DNA of 64,000 nucleotides from Oceanisphaera marina. Lineage in GTDB: Bacteria > Pseudomonadota > Gammaproteobacteria > Enterobacterales > Aeromonadaceae. How positions within the stretch are numbered: the first letter of the stretch is position 1; every line of letters begins with the position of its first letter. The notes under the pieces were generated by a model. That model did not search any database, was not told where the DNA came from, and saw only the letters and a program-made list of their open reading frames with translations. The DNA lies in assembly GCF_014643915.1 (NCBI RefSeq), contig NZ_BMKE01000006.1, positions 73,107-137,106 on the forward strand, in the 5' to 3' direction. Made by a program: the position numbers and the translations under genes. Below, piece by piece: positions 18,056 through 30,805 of this stretch.

Positions 18056-18760
18056 TCAGTCTTTCATCGCTTGCCAATGTCCGGCTACGAGTCGCTGATG
18101 AGGGCGGAAGTGTTGTTTATAATTCATTTTCTGACAATCATCTACCTGATAGCCCAGATAAAGCCATTTCTTGTGTTGTTCTTTTGCTATCGCCACCTGG
18201 CTCATAATGGCAAAAGAGCCTAACGATCTGTGTTCAACATCGGGTTCATAGAAGGTGTACAGGGCGCTAAGAGACTGTTCAAGCTGATCGGTGACCGCTA
18301 CGGCTATCAGCCGTTGCTCAAGCCTGAATTCGATAAAAAGCGGCGGCAGCCAGTCACACAGCAAGAACCCCTTGTACTGATCCTGGTTGGCCGGATACAT
18401 GCTACCGTCCTGATGGCGCTGGCTGATGTAGCGAGCATATAAATCAAAGTATTCAGGTTTGTCCCGCTCGCTCAGTATGATGTCTAGATCGCGGTTAAGT
18501 CGCGCAATGCGCTTTTGACTGCGGCTGGGCGCAAACCGATCCACATCGATGCGCAACGATTCACAGGCACTGCACAGCTGACAGTGAGGCCGGTAGATAT
18601 CGGATCCGCTGCGGCGAAACCCCGCGCTAAGCAGTTGTTCGTAGCCGTCGGGGCACAACAATCGCTTGTCGAGCAGCACCAGCAACTGTTCTTTTTGCCC
18701 GGGCAAATAACTGCACGGATGTTTGGGGGTCAGCCCTACCTTCAGATTTACTTCTCGCAT
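18056..18760 (-). CDS. bpt: aspartate/glutamate leucyl-tRNA protein transferase Bpt
   Basis: A 234-residue bacterial ATE1-type transferase that adds leucine from Leu-tRNA to proteins with N-terminal Asp or Glu, making them ClpS substrates. Family marks are the cysteine cluster CQLCSACESLRIDV, the SGSDIYRP before it, RHQDGSMYP, and the acyltransferase core SLSALYTFYEP with LGSFAIMSQ. I chose the ATG at 18760, the usual family start MREVNLKV; an upstream in-frame ATG has no ribosome site. Its start overlaps the aat stop by 13 bases, so the two transferases are translationally coupled. Confidence 0.9.
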   Translation of the reverse strand: MREVNLKVGLTPKHPCSYLPGQKEQLLVLLDKRLLCPDGYEQLLSAGFRRSGSDIYRPHCQLCSACESLRIDVDRFAPSRSQKRIARLNRDLDIILSERDKPEYFDLYARYISQRHQDGSMYPANQDQYKGFLLCDWLPPLFIEFRLEQRLIAVAVTDQLEQSLSALYTFYEPDVEHRSLGSFAIMSQVAIAKEQHKKWLYLGYQVDDCQKMNYKQHFRPHQRLVAGHWQAMKD

Positions 18761-19452
18761 AATACCAACTCGCCTGATTGCCAGCATCCCGATATGAGCG
18801 GCTCTTGCTGTAGCTTTTTTAGTTTATGCAAAAAACGGGAGCGGGGCCAAGTTTGCACGCCCAGACTCATCAGATGAGGGTTGGGCAGCTGACAGTCGAC
18901 CAGCTCGCCGCCATAACGTCTGAAATGCCGACACAGGCCGAGCATGGCGAGTTTGGAGCCATTATCGACTCGATGAAACATGGACTCACCACAAAATAGC
19001 GTACCCAGACTGATGCCATAAAGCCCTGCCACCAGCTGGTTTTCTTGCCACACCTCAACCGAGTGGGCATGCCCTTGCCGATGCAGCTGGCAATAAGCCC
19101 GTTCGATGTCGGCGGTAATCCAGGTGCCTTCTTTATGCTCTCTTAGTGAGCGACAGGCATGAATTACCTGTTCAAAGGCGGTGTTGATGGTGAGCCGGTA
19201 ATGCTTGCGCCGTGCCAGTTTGGCCAGGCTGCGACTGACATGGAGCTGGTCTGGTGCAACAATCGCGCGCGGGTCGGGTGACCACCACAACATGGGTTGA
19301 TCTTGCTCAAACCAGGGAAAAATCCCCATCTGGTAGGCAAGCAGCAGTCGCGCCGGGCTTAAATCACCGCCCACGGCCAGCAAGCCGTTTGGCTCTTGCA
19401 GTGCCTGCGTGGGTGGCGGAAACCAAAGTTGATTATCGAGTAAGGTCAGCAT
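18748..19452 (-). CDS. aat: leucyl/phenylalanyl-tRNA--protein transferase
   Basis: A 234-residue GNAT-like enzyme that attaches Leu or Phe from aminoacyl-tRNA to proteins with N-terminal Arg or Lys, creating primary N-degrons. Signature elements are WFPP near the N-terminus, GGDLSPARLLLAYQMGIFPWF, WWSPDPRAI, and HSVEVWQENQLVAGLYG with FCGESMF. Length equals E. coli Aat (234). No good ribosome site precedes the ATG. It heads an aat-bpt-infA run on the minus strand. Confidence 0.95.
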   Translation of the reverse strand: MLTLLDNQLWFPPPTQALQEPNGLLAVGGDLSPARLLLAYQMGIFPWFEQDQPMLWWSPDPRAIVAPDQLHVSRSLAKLARRKHYRLTINTAFEQVIHACRSLREHKEGTWITADIERAYCQLHRQGHAHSVEVWQENQLVAGLYGISLGTLFCGESMFHRVDNGSKLAMLGLCRHFRRYGGELVDCQLPNPHLMSLGVQTWPRSRFLHKLKKLQQEPLISGCWQSGELVLCEK

Positions 19453-19632
19453 GATGAGTTATATCGCTACAGAGGGTTAAGCGTAAAGAGTGAAGGGGGA
19501 AATGTGGACCAACACCTGAGCCTTAAAGACTAGACACATTTTCGTCACGGGTTTCGGGCTACCAGTTGGTGTGTTTTAGTTATCTTGACCACTTCATTAT
19601 TTACCCACCACTCTTACGTTTCGCTGTCCGAA

Positions 19633-19707
19633 TGACCTTATATTAACATTAATTGAATGAATAACTAATGAGCATATAATCAATGGCATAAGATAAATAT
19701 AAGGTCA
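19633..19707 (+). promoter_or_regulatory. sulP promoter bracketed by a 12-bp inverted repeat
   Basis: TTGAAT (19653-19658), a 16-base spacer and TATAAT (19675-19680) form a near-consensus sigma-70 promoter about 40 bases before the sulP start. It is bracketed by a perfect 12-bp inverted repeat, TGACCTTATATT (19633-19644) and AATATAAGGTCA (19696-19707). The right arm lies between the start site and the ribosome site, the left arm just upstream of the -35. This is compatible with paired operator sites. Confidence 0.65.
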
Positions 19708-19720
19708 CCGGGAGAAAAAC

Positions 19721-21478
19721 ATGCCGCACCGGGCACATTTGTTTTCGCTACGCATTGGCCACGCACTGCGTGAGAGTTGTTTTCAGGAGCACTACGGTCG
19801 CCAGCGATTATTAAAAGATGTGCTGGCTGGTATCACTGTGGGCATTATTGCCATTCCTCTGGCCATGGCGCTGGCCATTGCCAGTGGTGTTGCCCCACAA
19901 TACGGTCTTTATACTGCTATTATTGCCGGTTTTGTGATTGCCCTGACCGGCGGCTCGCGTTTCAGTATCTCTGGCCCCACCGCCGCCTTTGTGGTCATTC
20001 TGTTTCCGGTGGCCCAGCAATACGGACTGGGAGGCCTGCTGCTGGCGACCGTGATGTCGGGCATCATACTGATTGCCATGGCGGTAGTACGGCTGGGCCG
20101 CCTGATTGAATATATCCCCGAGTCCGTTACCTTGGGGTTTACCGGTGGCATTGGCGTCGTGATTGCCACCTTGCAGATAAAAGACTTTTTGGGTCTGGAT
20201 CTTGCGAATTTGCCTGAACATTATGTTGGCAAGGTGCAGGCTTTGGCTATGGCAGTGCCGGATTTATATTGGCCAAGCGTGCTGGTCGCCTTGTTGACGC
20301 TGGTCGTTATGCTGGGCTGGCCGAGGTTGAAAACCGGCATTCCGGCACATTTGCCGGCGGTACTGCTGGCCAGTGTTATTACCTGGCTGCTGAACAAGCA
20401 GGGCATGAATATTGCCACCATCAGCAGCCAGTTCAGTTATGTCTTGTCCGATGGCAGTACCGGGCAGGGTATTCCTCCTGTGTTGCCGGAATGGGTTTGG
20501 CCATGGTTGCAACCCGGGGCAAATGGGGAACCATTGTCGCTGGACTGGTCTTTATTGAGGGCCCTGTTACCGGCGGCCTTTGCCATTGCCATGCTGGGGG
20601 CTATTGAGTCTTTGTTGTGTGCCGTGGTGCTGGATGGCATGACCGGCAAGCGACACAGCGCCAACAGCGAGTTGCTGGGGCAGGGGATAGGCAACATATT
20701 GACCCCGTTTTTTGGGGGTATTACCGCCACCGCGGCCATTGCCCGCTCTGCGGCCAACGTCAAGGCGGGAGCTGAATCACCTGTGTCTGGCATGATGCAT
20801 GCGCTGGTGGTGCTGGCGGCCCTGGTGTTGCTGGCGCCTATGCTGGCTTATTTACCCATGCCCGCCATGGCTGCCTTATTGATGGTGGTGGCCTGGAACA
20901 TGAGCGAAGCGCACAAGTCGGTCACGTTGCTTAAAACCGCCCCCGCAGGCGATATTCTGGTGTTTTTAACCTGTTTTTCGCTCACCATTTTATTCGATAT
21001 GGTACTGGCCATTACCGTGGGTATTCTGGTGGCGGCGGTATTGTTTGTGCGCGATATTGCCGAAATGACGCGGGTGTCCGATATCTCCACTCACCCGCGA
21101 TTGCTGGCCACGCCACTGCCTGCTGGCTGGTCGGTGTTTAAAATCAACGGTCCCCTGTTTTTTGCCGCCGCCGATCGGGTGTTTAGTGAGCTGGCGACCT
21201 GGTGTGAGCGGCAAGCGGGCGTGATTTTGTACATGGACGCCGTGTCTATTCTGGATGCAGGGGGTCAGGCCGCGCTGAGTCGCTTTGTGCAGCAGTGCCG
21301 GCAGCGGCACATAGAAGTAGTGATTGCCGATTTGCAATTTCAGCCATTGAAAACTCTGGCTCGAGCCGGCGTGCAGCCGATCGCCAATCAGCTATCGTTT
21401 TATTCCACCCTGCAAGAAGCACTTGAGCAGGTCAGCAGGCGACACAATGAAACGGAAATGGTGAGATGTGAGGAGTAA
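19721..21478 (+). CDS. SulP-family anion transporter with STAS domain
   Basis: A 585-residue inner-membrane SLC26/SulP transporter, probably carrying sulfate, bicarbonate or a related anion. The start of the membrane domain reads [25 protein letters not shown], the family signature, followed by [34 protein letters not shown] domain occupies about residues 465-560 ([19 protein letters not shown]). CCGGGAG precedes the ATG. It stands alone with its own promoter where many relatives have cydD-cydC between aat and trxB. The substrate cannot be told from sequence. Confidence 0.88.
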   Translation: MPHRAHLFSLRIGHALRESCFQEHYGRQRLLKDVLAGITVGIIAIPLAMALAIASGVAPQYGLYTAIIAGFVIALTGGSRFSISGPTAAFVVILFPVAQQYGLGGLLLATVMSGIILIAMAVVRLGRLIEYIPESVTLGFTGGIGVVIATLQIKDFLGLDLANLPEHYVGKVQALAMAVPDLYWPSVLVALLTLVVMLGWPRLKTGIPAHLPAVLLASVITWLLNKQGMNIATISSQFSYVLSDGSTGQGIPPVLPEWVWPWLQPGANGEPLSLDWSLLRALLPAAFAIAMLGAIESLLCAVVLDGMTGKRHSANSELLGQGIGNILTPFFGGITATAAIARSAANVKAGAESPVSGMMHALVVLAALVLLAPMLAYLPMPAMAALLMVVAWNMSEAHKSVTLLKTAPAGDILVFLTCFSLTILFDMVLAITVGILVAAVLFVRDIAEMTRVSDISTHPRLLATPLPAGWSVFKINGPLFFAAADRVFSELATWCERQAGVILYMDAVSILDAGGQAALSRFVQQCRQRHIEVVIADLQFQPLKTLARAGVQPIANQLSFYSTLQEALEQVSRRHNETEMVRCEE

Positions 21479-21562
21479 AAGGTAGCGTCTGGCACCGAGC
21501 GAGATCCTGCTCGGCAGAATTTCGCAGCTGAAGCAGCGACGACAAGATAGGGGTTTATCTTT

Positions 21563-21597
21563 AGCTGAACGTTTAGTGCTAACGACTTATCGCTTTC
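21563..21597 (+). repeat. degenerate heptamer array (5 units)
   Basis: In phase on the plus strand: AGCTGAA, CGTTTAG, TGCTAAC, GACTTAT, CGCTTTC, loosely following NGCT(G/T)A(C/T). It sits between the sulP stop and the trxB terminator. This copy is the most degenerate of the set. Confidence 0.5.
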
Positions 21598-21613
21598 TTC
21601 TGGCTTGGAAATC

Positions 21614-21643
21614 AAAAACGGCGCCGTATTAACAGCGCCGTTT
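21614..21643 (-). terminator. intrinsic terminator of trxB
   Basis: AAACGGCGC / GCGCCGTTT stem with ten-base loop, followed on the minus strand by TTTTTGATTT. It lies 26 bases past the trxB stop, and may also stop sulP transcripts. Confidence 0.8.
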
Positions 21644-21668
21644 GACTTACCGATTATGGTCTGACGTC

Positions 21669-23227
<1,559 letters not shown>

Positions 23228-23743
23228 ATGAGTCAAAGGATGGATGAAGTGTTGGATTTGAACAGCAGGCCGGCTAAAGAACTTGACCGTATCGACCGCA
23301 ATATACTGAATGAATTACAGCAAGATGGTCGAATTTCCAACGTCGAATTGTCGAAGCGGGTTGGTTTGAGCCCAACTCCTTGTCTGGAACGGGTGCGTCG
23401 TTTAGAGCGCCAGGGTTATATCGAAGGCTACACCGCTATTCTCAACCCCCAGTTTTTGGATGCCTCGTTACTGGTCTTCGTTGAAATTACCCTCAATCGC
23501 GGCACACCCGATGTGTTTGACGAGTTCAACGATGCGGTACAAAAGCTCGAAGAAATTCAAGAGTGTCACTTGGTGTCCGGCGATTTCGACTATTTGCTGA
23601 AAACTCGCGTAGCGGACATGTCGGCCTACCGTAAGCTGCTGGGTGAAACCCTGCTGCGTTTACCTGGCGTTAATGACACGCGCACCTATGTCGTGATGGA
23701 AGAAGTGAAGCAGAGTAATCGTCTGGTGATAAATACCCGATAA
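23228..23743 (+). CDS. lrp: leucine-responsive regulatory protein
   Basis: A 171-residue feast/famine global regulator. The N-terminal winged HTH (about 20-80) reads LDRIDRNILNELQQDGRISNVELSKRVGLSPTPCLERVRRLE, almost the E. coli sequence. The C-terminal RAM (ligand/oligomerisation) domain follows, with LVSGDFDYLLKTRV. It is about seven residues longer than E. coli Lrp, all at the N-terminus. It lies between trxB and ftsK as in E. coli. Confidence 0.97.
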   Translation: MSQRMDEVLDLNSRPAKELDRIDRNILNELQQDGRISNVELSKRVGLSPTPCLERVRRLERQGYIEGYTAILNPQFLDASLLVFVEITLNRGTPDVFDEFNDAVQKLEEIQECHLVSGDFDYLLKTRVADMSAYRKLLGETLLRLPGVNDTRTYVVMEEVKQSNRLVINTR

Positions 23744-23810
23744 ACTGTGCTAATGTGCTCGGCTCTGGTATTTTTATACGGGGCAGGGGCAGACCAACCT
23801 CCTGAACCTG

Positions 23811-23838
23811 CGAGCGGCCCCGGCCGCTCGTTTGTCGT
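23811..23838 (+). terminator. GC-rich hairpin after lrp
   Basis: CGAGCGGCC / GGCCGCTCG perfect stem followed by TTTGTCGTTTG, 68 bases after the lrp stop. The T-run is interrupted, so termination may be partial. Confidence 0.7.
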
Positions 23839-23918
23839 TTGAGTGCTGGCGACTTTTATTGTCGCAGCCAGCTGCAGTTGTTATTGCGAAATCTAATCTA
23901 AAAGTGAGGAGCGGGCGT

Positions 23919-26507
23919 TTGGCGGAGAAAAAGCTGTTTACTCCCATGTCTGGTTTACAGCGTCTGTTTGAAGCCGGGCTGATCACCATTATCTTATTGG
24001 CGATCTTCATGATGTTGTCTCTGGTTTCTTACCACCCCTCTGATCCGGGCTGGTCACAGACGGCCTGGGGAGGCGATATTCGTAATGCGGCCGGCCCCGC
24101 AGGTGCCTGGCTGGCTGATATTCTGCTGTTTGTGTTTGGTTTTTCGGCTTATTTGGTGCCGATATTGATGGTGTTGGTCGGCTGGGGCACCTTGTGGCGC
24201 CCGCGAGCCCTGAGTGATATCTGCTATTTGACACTGAGCTTGCGCATTATCGGCTTCTTGATGTTACTGCTGAGCCTGCAGACCCTGGCCAGCATGAACC
24301 TGGGAAATATTTATTACTTCTCATCGGGTGGTCTGATTGGCGACATGCTGGCGTCGGCCATGAGTCCGGTGTTTGGTACCCTGGGAACCACCTTGCTGTT
24401 GCTATGCGCCTTTGCCACCGGGGTGACCTTTTTCACCGGTTGGTCCTGGTTGCTGATAGTCGAGCGACTGGGCGGCTGTGCCTTGAATGCCCCTCAGTGG
24501 TTTAGTCTGCTTCCTCAGCGTATTGCCGACTGGCAGGCGAACAAGTTGCCTCGCCGTCAGTCGGAGGTATTGCAACCTGCGGCACCCACTCCGGTTGAAG
24601 CTCCTGAATCTGAACCTGCGGCTGATAGCGGGTTTGCGGGATGGCGTCGTTTTAAAGAGCGCCTTGCCAGCCCTGATGACAACGAGCAGGAGTACGAGAT
24701 TGAGCATGAGTTAACCGCCGAGCAGGATGATCCTCTGCTGGCTCCGTTACCTGCAGCCAGTGAAAAACGCCCGCCATTGCAGAAAAAAATGCCACCGGTC
24801 CGCAAAGAGCCGGTACTGGGGGATGTGGATGAGCCGGATAACGCCATGACGACCATTGCCGAAGCCAACGGGTGGGCAATGGATGATGAAGATGAAGACG
24901 ATGATCTCGATTTACCCTGGCTGAAAGAAGAAGACGATACGCCTGTAACTGCACCTCCTGCACCGACTGCGGTGGCGACGCGCAGCTCGAACTCGCGCCG
25001 CGAGATGCTGCCTTTGCCATCGGTCGACTTGCTCGACCTGCCCAAGCCGCGCCAGCATACGGTTAGCGAGGCAGAGTTGGATCGTATTGCCCGTTTGGTG
25101 GAAGCCAAGCTGGCAGATTATAACGTGCAGGCCAATGTGGTGGGTGTGTATCCCGGCCCCGTGATCACGCGGTTTGAGCTGGACCTGGCCCCGGGCATCA
25201 AGGTAAGCAAGATCAGCCGACTGGATCGTGACCTGGCGCGTTCCTTGTCCGCCATCAGTGTACGGGTGGTGGAGGTGATACCGGGCAAGCCCTATGTGGG
25301 GCTGGAGTTGCCCAACACGCGCCGCGATACCGTGTATCTGCGCGAAGTCATGGACAGTCAGGCTTTTGCCGACAGCAAGCACCCGCTGACGCTGGTACTG
25401 GGGCAGGATATTGCCGGCGAGCCGGTAATCGTGAATCTGGCCAAGATGCCTCACGTACTGGTTGCCGGTACTACGGGTTCCGGTAAGTCGGTCGGCGTTA
25501 ACGTGATGATACTGTCCATTTTGTATAAAGCGACGCCCGAAGAAGTACGCTTTATCATGATTGACCCCAAAATGCTGGAATTGTCGGTATATGAAGGTAT
25601 TCCGCATTTGCTGACCGAAGTGGTCACCGACATGAAGGAAGCCGCCAATGCCTTGCGTTGGTGTGTAGGAGAGATGGAGCGGCGCTATAAATTGTTGTCG
25701 GCGGTGGGGGTGCGTAACCTGCATGGCTATAACACCAAGATACAAGCGGCAATAGACGCCGGAGAGCCCATTCGTGACCCGCTGTGGGATCCCACTCAGT
25801 CCATGGATACCTATCCGCCGGCGCTGGAGAAGCTGCCACACATAGTGGTGGTGATCGACGAATTTGCCGACATGATGATGATAGTGGGCAAGAAGGTAGA
25901 AGAGCTGATTGCCCGTATTGCGCAAAAGGCCCGTGCCGCCGGTATTCACCTGATTCTGGCTACCCAGCGGCCGTCGGTTGACGTGATAACCGGCCTGATT
26001 AAAGCCAATATTCCTACTCGTATGTCGTTTCAGGTATCGAGCAAGATTGACTCGCGTACCATTCTTGATCAGCAGGGCGCCGAGTCGTTGCTGGGCATGG
26101 GTGACATGCTGTATATGCCGGCGGGCGAGAGTACGCCTACCCGGGTACACGGCGCCTTTGTGGATGATCACGAAGTACATAAAGTGGTCGCCGCCTGGAA
26201 AGAGCGCGGCGAGCCGGATTATATCGAAGATATACTCAGTGGCGATGTAGGCGCAGAAGGCTTGCTACCCGGCGAAGTGGCAGAAGGAGGAGACCAGGAA
26301 GCCGATGCCTTGTTCGATGAAGCGGTAGCTTATGTCGTAGAGACGCGTCGCGGCTCTATCTCTGGGGTGCAACGTAAGTTTAAGATAGGGTACAACCGCG
26401 CCGCTCGTCTGATAGAGCAAATGGAAAAGCAAGGTATTGTCAGTGAAGCCATGGGCAGCGGCCAACGTGAAGTATTGGCACCTCCGCCAGTTAGGGAGCG
26501 TAATTAA
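23919..26507 (+). CDS. ftsK: DNA translocase FtsK
   Basis: An 862-residue septal DNA pump that couples chromosome dimer resolution (XerCD/dif) to division. Four or five membrane helices lie in the first 200 residues, followed by a short acidic, proline-rich linker to about 370. The motor domain carries Walker A GTTGSGKS at 517-524 and Walker [12 protein letters not shown]. The C-terminal gamma domain (about 795-862) recognises KOPS. It is much shorter than E. coli FtsK (1329) because of the linker. I chose a TTG start, seven bases after GAGGAG and matching the conserved (M)AEKKLFTP N-terminus. lolA follows without a gap. Confidence 0.93.
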   Translation: MAEKKLFTPMSGLQRLFEAGLITIILLAIFMMLSLVSYHPSDPGWSQTAWGGDIRNAAGPAGAWLADILLFVFGFSAYLVPILMVLVGWGTLWRPRALSDICYLTLSLRIIGFLMLLLSLQTLASMNLGNIYYFSSGGLIGDMLASAMSPVFGTLGTTLLLLCAFATGVTFFTGWSWLLIVERLGGCALNAPQWFSLLPQRIADWQANKLPRRQSEVLQPAAPTPVEAPESEPAADSGFAGWRRFKERLASPDDNEQEYEIEHELTAEQDDPLLAPLPAASEKRPPLQKKMPPVRKEPVLGDVDEPDNAMTTIAEANGWAMDDEDEDDDLDLPWLKEEDDTPVTAPPAPTAVATRSSNSRREMLPLPSVDLLDLPKPRQHTVSEAELDRIARLVEAKLADYNVQANVVGVYPGPVITRFELDLAPGIKVSKISRLDRDLARSLSAISVRVVEVIPGKPYVGLELPNTRRDTVYLREVMDSQAFADSKHPLTLVLGQDIAGEPVIVNLAKMPHVLVAGTTGSGKSVGVNVMILSILYKATPEEVRFIMIDPKMLELSVYEGIPHLLTEVVTDMKEAANALRWCVGEMERRYKLLSAVGVRNLHGYNTKIQAAIDAGEPIRDPLWDPTQSMDTYPPALEKLPHIVVVIDEFADMMMIVGKKVEELIARIAQKARAAGIHLILATQRPSVDVITGLIKANIPTRMSFQVSSKIDSRTILDQQGAESLLGMGDMLYMPAGESTPTRVHGAFVDDHEVHKVVAAWKERGEPDYIEDILSGDVGAEGLLPGEVAEGGDQEADALFDEAVAYVVETRRGSISGVQRKFKIGYNRAARLIEQMEKQGIVSEAMGSGQREVLAPPPVRERN

Positions 26508-27116
26508 ATGAAAAAAGTAGCGGCCTTGGGTATTTTATTGTGGTCGGTCAGCGCCGTGGCGTTGGCCGATGCACGATCCGAGTTACAACAGAAATTAGCG
26601 TCCTTCGACCGTTTTTCTGCCGACTTCAGCCAGCAGGTGTTCGACGAGCAGGGTGAACCGATGCAAAACGCCAAAGGCACCATGCAACTGGCGCGCCCGG
26701 ATCGTTTTCGCTGGCATACCGTCTCACCGGACGAAAGCGTGATAGTGTCCGATGGTAACAGCGTGTGGATGTACGACCCCTTTGTTGAACAAGTCAGCAT
26801 AGCGCCACTGGAACAAGCGATTCAGAATACGCCCTTTTTGTTGATAGCCGGTGGTGATGGCAAGCGCTGGCAGCAATATGAGGTTTCACGTAAAGGTGAT
26901 GCATATGTAGTGACCAGTAAAGATCCCGGCGAACTGATCAGCCAGTTCAGTCTGCGCTTTGATAATCGTAATCGTATTCAACGTTTTACCGTGCTGGAGT
27001 CGGGCGGACAGCGCAGCGAGTTTACTCTGAGCAAGGTGAATACTACCCCCAAATCAAGCAATAGCACCTTCACCTTTCTCCCCCCTGCGGGCGTGATGAT
27101 CGACGACCAACGGTAA
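26508..27116 (+). CDS. lolA: outer-membrane lipoprotein carrier protein LolA
   Basis: A 202-residue periplasmic chaperone that accepts lipoproteins from LolCDE and hands them to LolB. A Sec signal peptide is visible (MKKVAALGILLWSVSAVALA, cleavage expected before DARSEL). Mature-family motifs are FSADFSQQVFDEQG, GTMQLARPDRFRW and the C-terminal TFTFLPPAGVMIDDQR. The ATG follows the ftsK TAA directly, so the genes are co-transcribed. A terminator lies 25 bases past the stop. Confidence 0.95.
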   Translation: MKKVAALGILLWSVSAVALADARSELQQKLASFDRFSADFSQQVFDEQGEPMQNAKGTMQLARPDRFRWHTVSPDESVIVSDGNSVWMYDPFVEQVSIAPLEQAIQNTPFLLIAGGDGKRWQQYEVSRKGDAYVVTSKDPGELISQFSLRFDNRNRIQRFTVLESGGQRSEFTLSKVNTTPKSSNSTFTFLPPAGVMIDDQR

Positions 27117-27117
27117 A

Positions 27118-27138
27118 TCAAGCGATAAGCTTGCAGCT
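27118..27138 (-). repeat. short heptamer array (3 units)
   Basis: On the minus strand, in phase: AGCTGCA, AGCTTAT, CGCTTGA, fitting NGCT(G/T)A(C/T). It begins two bases after the lolA stop and abuts the terminator. Confidence 0.55.
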
Positions 27139-27141
27139 GGA

Positions 27142-27174
27142 AAAAACACCGAATCCACTGGGTTCGGTGTTTTT
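27142..27174 (+). terminator. intrinsic terminator of ftsK-lolA
   Basis: AAAAACACCGAA / TTCGGTGTTTTT stem with nine-base loop and T-run. The sequence is close to the terminators at 3195 and 7935. Confidence 0.9.
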
Positions 27175-27331
27175 ACTTTTATGGTGGCTACCCCATGCAG
27201 GGGCTGGGTCTTTACCCCTCCCGCAGCACCCTTTACACTTCACCACCATTGCAGAGGCCGCTTTAGTCCATCGGTTCAATTTCTTACTGATAGCTTTCAG
27301 CCTGCTGCCGTATTTGTGGAGATGAAATGAC

Positions 27332-28657
27332 ATGAGCACCTTGAGTCTCGACTTTGAACAAGATGATTTTCGCCCATTGGCGGCCCGCATGCGGCCACAA
27401 CGGCTAGAGCAATATCTGGGGCAAGCCCATATTCTAGGGCCAGACAAGCCGCTGCGCCGTGCGCTGGAAGCGGGGCACTGTCATTCCATGATCCTGTGGG
27501 GGCCGCCAGGCACGGGAAAAACTACCCTCGCCGAGCTGATCGCGCATTATTGTGATGCTCAGGTGGAGCGAGTGTCTGCAGTGACCTCGGGGGTGAAAGA
27601 AATACGTGCCGCCATAGAGCGGGCCCGAGAGCACAAGCTGGCCGGCCGGCGCACCATCTTGTTTGTGGATGAGGTGCATCGCTTCAACAAGTCTCAGCAA
27701 GACGCGTTTTTACCTCACATAGAAGATGGCACCGTCACCTTTATTGGAGCCACCACCGAAAACCCCTCGTTCGAACTCAATAACGCCTTGTTGTCCCGGG
27801 CGCGGGTTTATTTGCTGAAACGCCTGGAGCCATCAGACATAGAGCAAATGATCGCGCAGGCGCTGAATGACGAACGGGGGCTGGCCGAGCAGGGCATTGA
27901 ACTGGCCGAGGGCGTGCAGCGGGCCTTGGCCGAACTGGTAGACGGTGATGGCCGCAAGGCGCTTAACTATCTGGAGCTGCTGTCGGACATGGCCGAATTG
28001 CAGGGGGACGTACGCCGTATCGACAAAGCCTTGTTGGCCGAGGTGACCGGCGAGCGGCTGGCGCGCTTCGATAATCAGGGGGATCTCTATTACGATCTGA
28101 TTTCGGCGATACACAAGTCGATTCGAGGCTCCAATCCCGATGCGGGACTTTACTGGTATGCCCGCATGATCAGTGCCGGTTGTGATCCTTTGTATATTGC
28201 GCGTCGGCTGCTGGCCATTGCCTCGGAAGACATTGGGCTTGCGGATCCCAAAGCCATGGAAGTGGCGTTGGCGGCCTGGGATTGCTTTGCTCGTGTAGGG
28301 CCGGCTGAAGGGGAGCGTGCCATTGCCCAGGCCATTGTGTATCTCGCCTGTGCGCCCAAGAGTAATGCGCTGTATACGGCCTGGAATGCGGCCCTGAAAG
28401 ATGCGAAGGAGTTGCCCGATTACGAGGTGCCGATGCATTTGCGCAACGCGCCCACCAAACTGATGAAAGAACTGGGACACGGGGCCGAGTATCGCTATGC
28501 TCATCATGAACCCGGAGCCTATGCGGCCGGTGAAACCTACTTGCCCGAGGCGTTGGCACAACGGCGTTATTATCAGCCCAATGAGCGCGGTTTCGAGCAG
28601 AAAGTAAAAGCCAAGCTCGATTATCTGAAAAACCTTGATCAACAGGCCGGTGTCTAG
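27332..28657 (+). CDS. rarA: replication-associated recombination protein A
   Basis: A 441-residue AAA+ ATPase (MgsA/RarA, Werner-interacting-protein homologue) acting at stalled replication forks. Walker A GPPGTGKT at 57-64, Walker [17 protein letters not shown] near 109-124, sensor [21 protein letters not shown]. The C-terminal tetramerisation region ([10 protein letters not shown], ANAxxxA-like [29 protein letters not shown]) is complete. Length is near E. coli RarA (447). It follows lolA after a terminator, so it probably has its own promoter, and precedes serS as in E. coli. Confidence 0.95.
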   Translation: MSTLSLDFEQDDFRPLAARMRPQRLEQYLGQAHILGPDKPLRRALEAGHCHSMILWGPPGTGKTTLAELIAHYCDAQVERVSAVTSGVKEIRAAIERAREHKLAGRRTILFVDEVHRFNKSQQDAFLPHIEDGTVTFIGATTENPSFELNNALLSRARVYLLKRLEPSDIEQMIAQALNDERGLAEQGIELAEGVQRALAELVDGDGRKALNYLELLSDMAELQGDVRRIDKALLAEVTGERLARFDNQGDLYYDLISAIHKSIRGSNPDAGLYWYARMISAGCDPLYIARRLLAIASEDIGLADPKAMEVALAAWDCFARVGPAEGERAIAQAIVYLACAPKSNALYTAWNAALKDAKELPDYEVPMHLRNAPTKLMKELGHGAEYRYAHHEPGAYAAGETYLPEALAQRRYYQPNERGFEQKVKAKLDYLKNLDQQAGV

Positions 28658-28762
28658 TTGGCTCCGGGTCGGGTGGCTGTTAAACTTGACGCCAACTTAA
28701 TGACGTTAACTCTGTGTGTTATACGTGAAAATGTAACGCGCACATGCATTCAAATAAGGTAA

Positions 28763-30064
<1,302 letters not shown>

Positions 30065-30141
30065 CGACTTATCATGCTGGCTTGTAAACTGACTTTTAGA
30101 CAGATTATTTTGGCGCAGTAATCGTGATAAGCACGATGAGG

Positions 30142-30176
30142 GGTTCGGCGCAGAACACTGCGCCGAACCTTTTTTA
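30142..30176 (+). terminator. intrinsic terminator of serS
   Basis: GGTTCGGCGCAG / CTGCGCCGAACC, a perfect 12-bp stem with four-base loop and TTTTTT. Confidence 0.95.
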
Positions 30177-30293
30177 TGCAGGATATCTATTTACGGGTAC
30201 TTTTATGTTGAATGAAGTTTATCCGTTTTTCTTTCGCTTTTTGACATCCTCCTTTGATAGAATACGCGACATTAACGAGGTCCTCGGCAGTAG

Positions 30294-30785
30294 ATGATGG
30301 TTTGGATAGACTATGTAATTCTGGGTATTATTGGCCTCTCGGCGGTCATTAGCCTGGTCAGGGGATTCGTAAAGGAAGCAATGTCACTGGTGACCTGGTT
30401 TGCCGCTTTTTTTGTTGCCAGTCAGTTCTACGCCGATCTCAGTGTATTGCTCGATATTTCCGATCCTCTGGTGCGTAATGGTACCGCCATTGCTATTCTG
30501 TTTGTATTAACCCTCATCCTGGGTGCCCTAATCAATTATGTCATCGGTGAACTGGTCACCAAAACCGGACTGTCCGGCACGGATCGCGTGCTTGGCGTGT
30601 GTTTTGGTGCAGTACGCGGCGTATTGATCGTGGCCGCCTTGTTATTTTTTATCGATACCATGACGGCTTTTTCCCAAAGTTTGTGGTGGCAGCAATCTCG
30701 GTTGATTCCGGAATTCGGTATCGTGATCCAGTGGTTCTTCAGCCTGGTGCAAAATTCATCCAGCTTTTTACCCCCCAAGCCATAA
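30294..30785 (+). CDS. cvpA: colicin V production family protein CvpA
   Basis: A 163-residue inner-membrane protein with about four hydrophobic helices. The family opening [29 protein letters not shown] is conserved, as is [21 protein letters not shown]. CvpA is required for colicin V export in E. coli and affects envelope integrity; its activity is unknown. It lies 20 bases upstream of purF in the same operon as in E. coli. I see no clear PurR operator in the 117 bases between the serS terminator and its start. Confidence 0.93.
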   Translation: MMVWIDYVILGIIGLSAVISLVRGFVKEAMSLVTWFAAFFVASQFYADLSVLLDISDPLVRNGTAIAILFVLTLILGALINYVIGELVTKTGLSGTDRVLGVCFGAVRGVLIVAALLFFIDTMTAFSQSLWWQQSRLIPEFGIVIQWFFSLVQNSSSFLPPKP

Positions 30786-30805
30786 TGAATTGAGGAAAGT
30801 AGGAC

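Noticed and set aside
24912-26180. 422-codon open frame on the minus strand
   Set aside because: Antisense to ftsK; no recognisable domain or ribosome site.
30177-30293. PurR operator upstream of cvpA-purF
   Set aside because: No ACGCAAACGTTTGCGT-like palindrome; a TTGACA at 30241 lacks a well-spaced -10.
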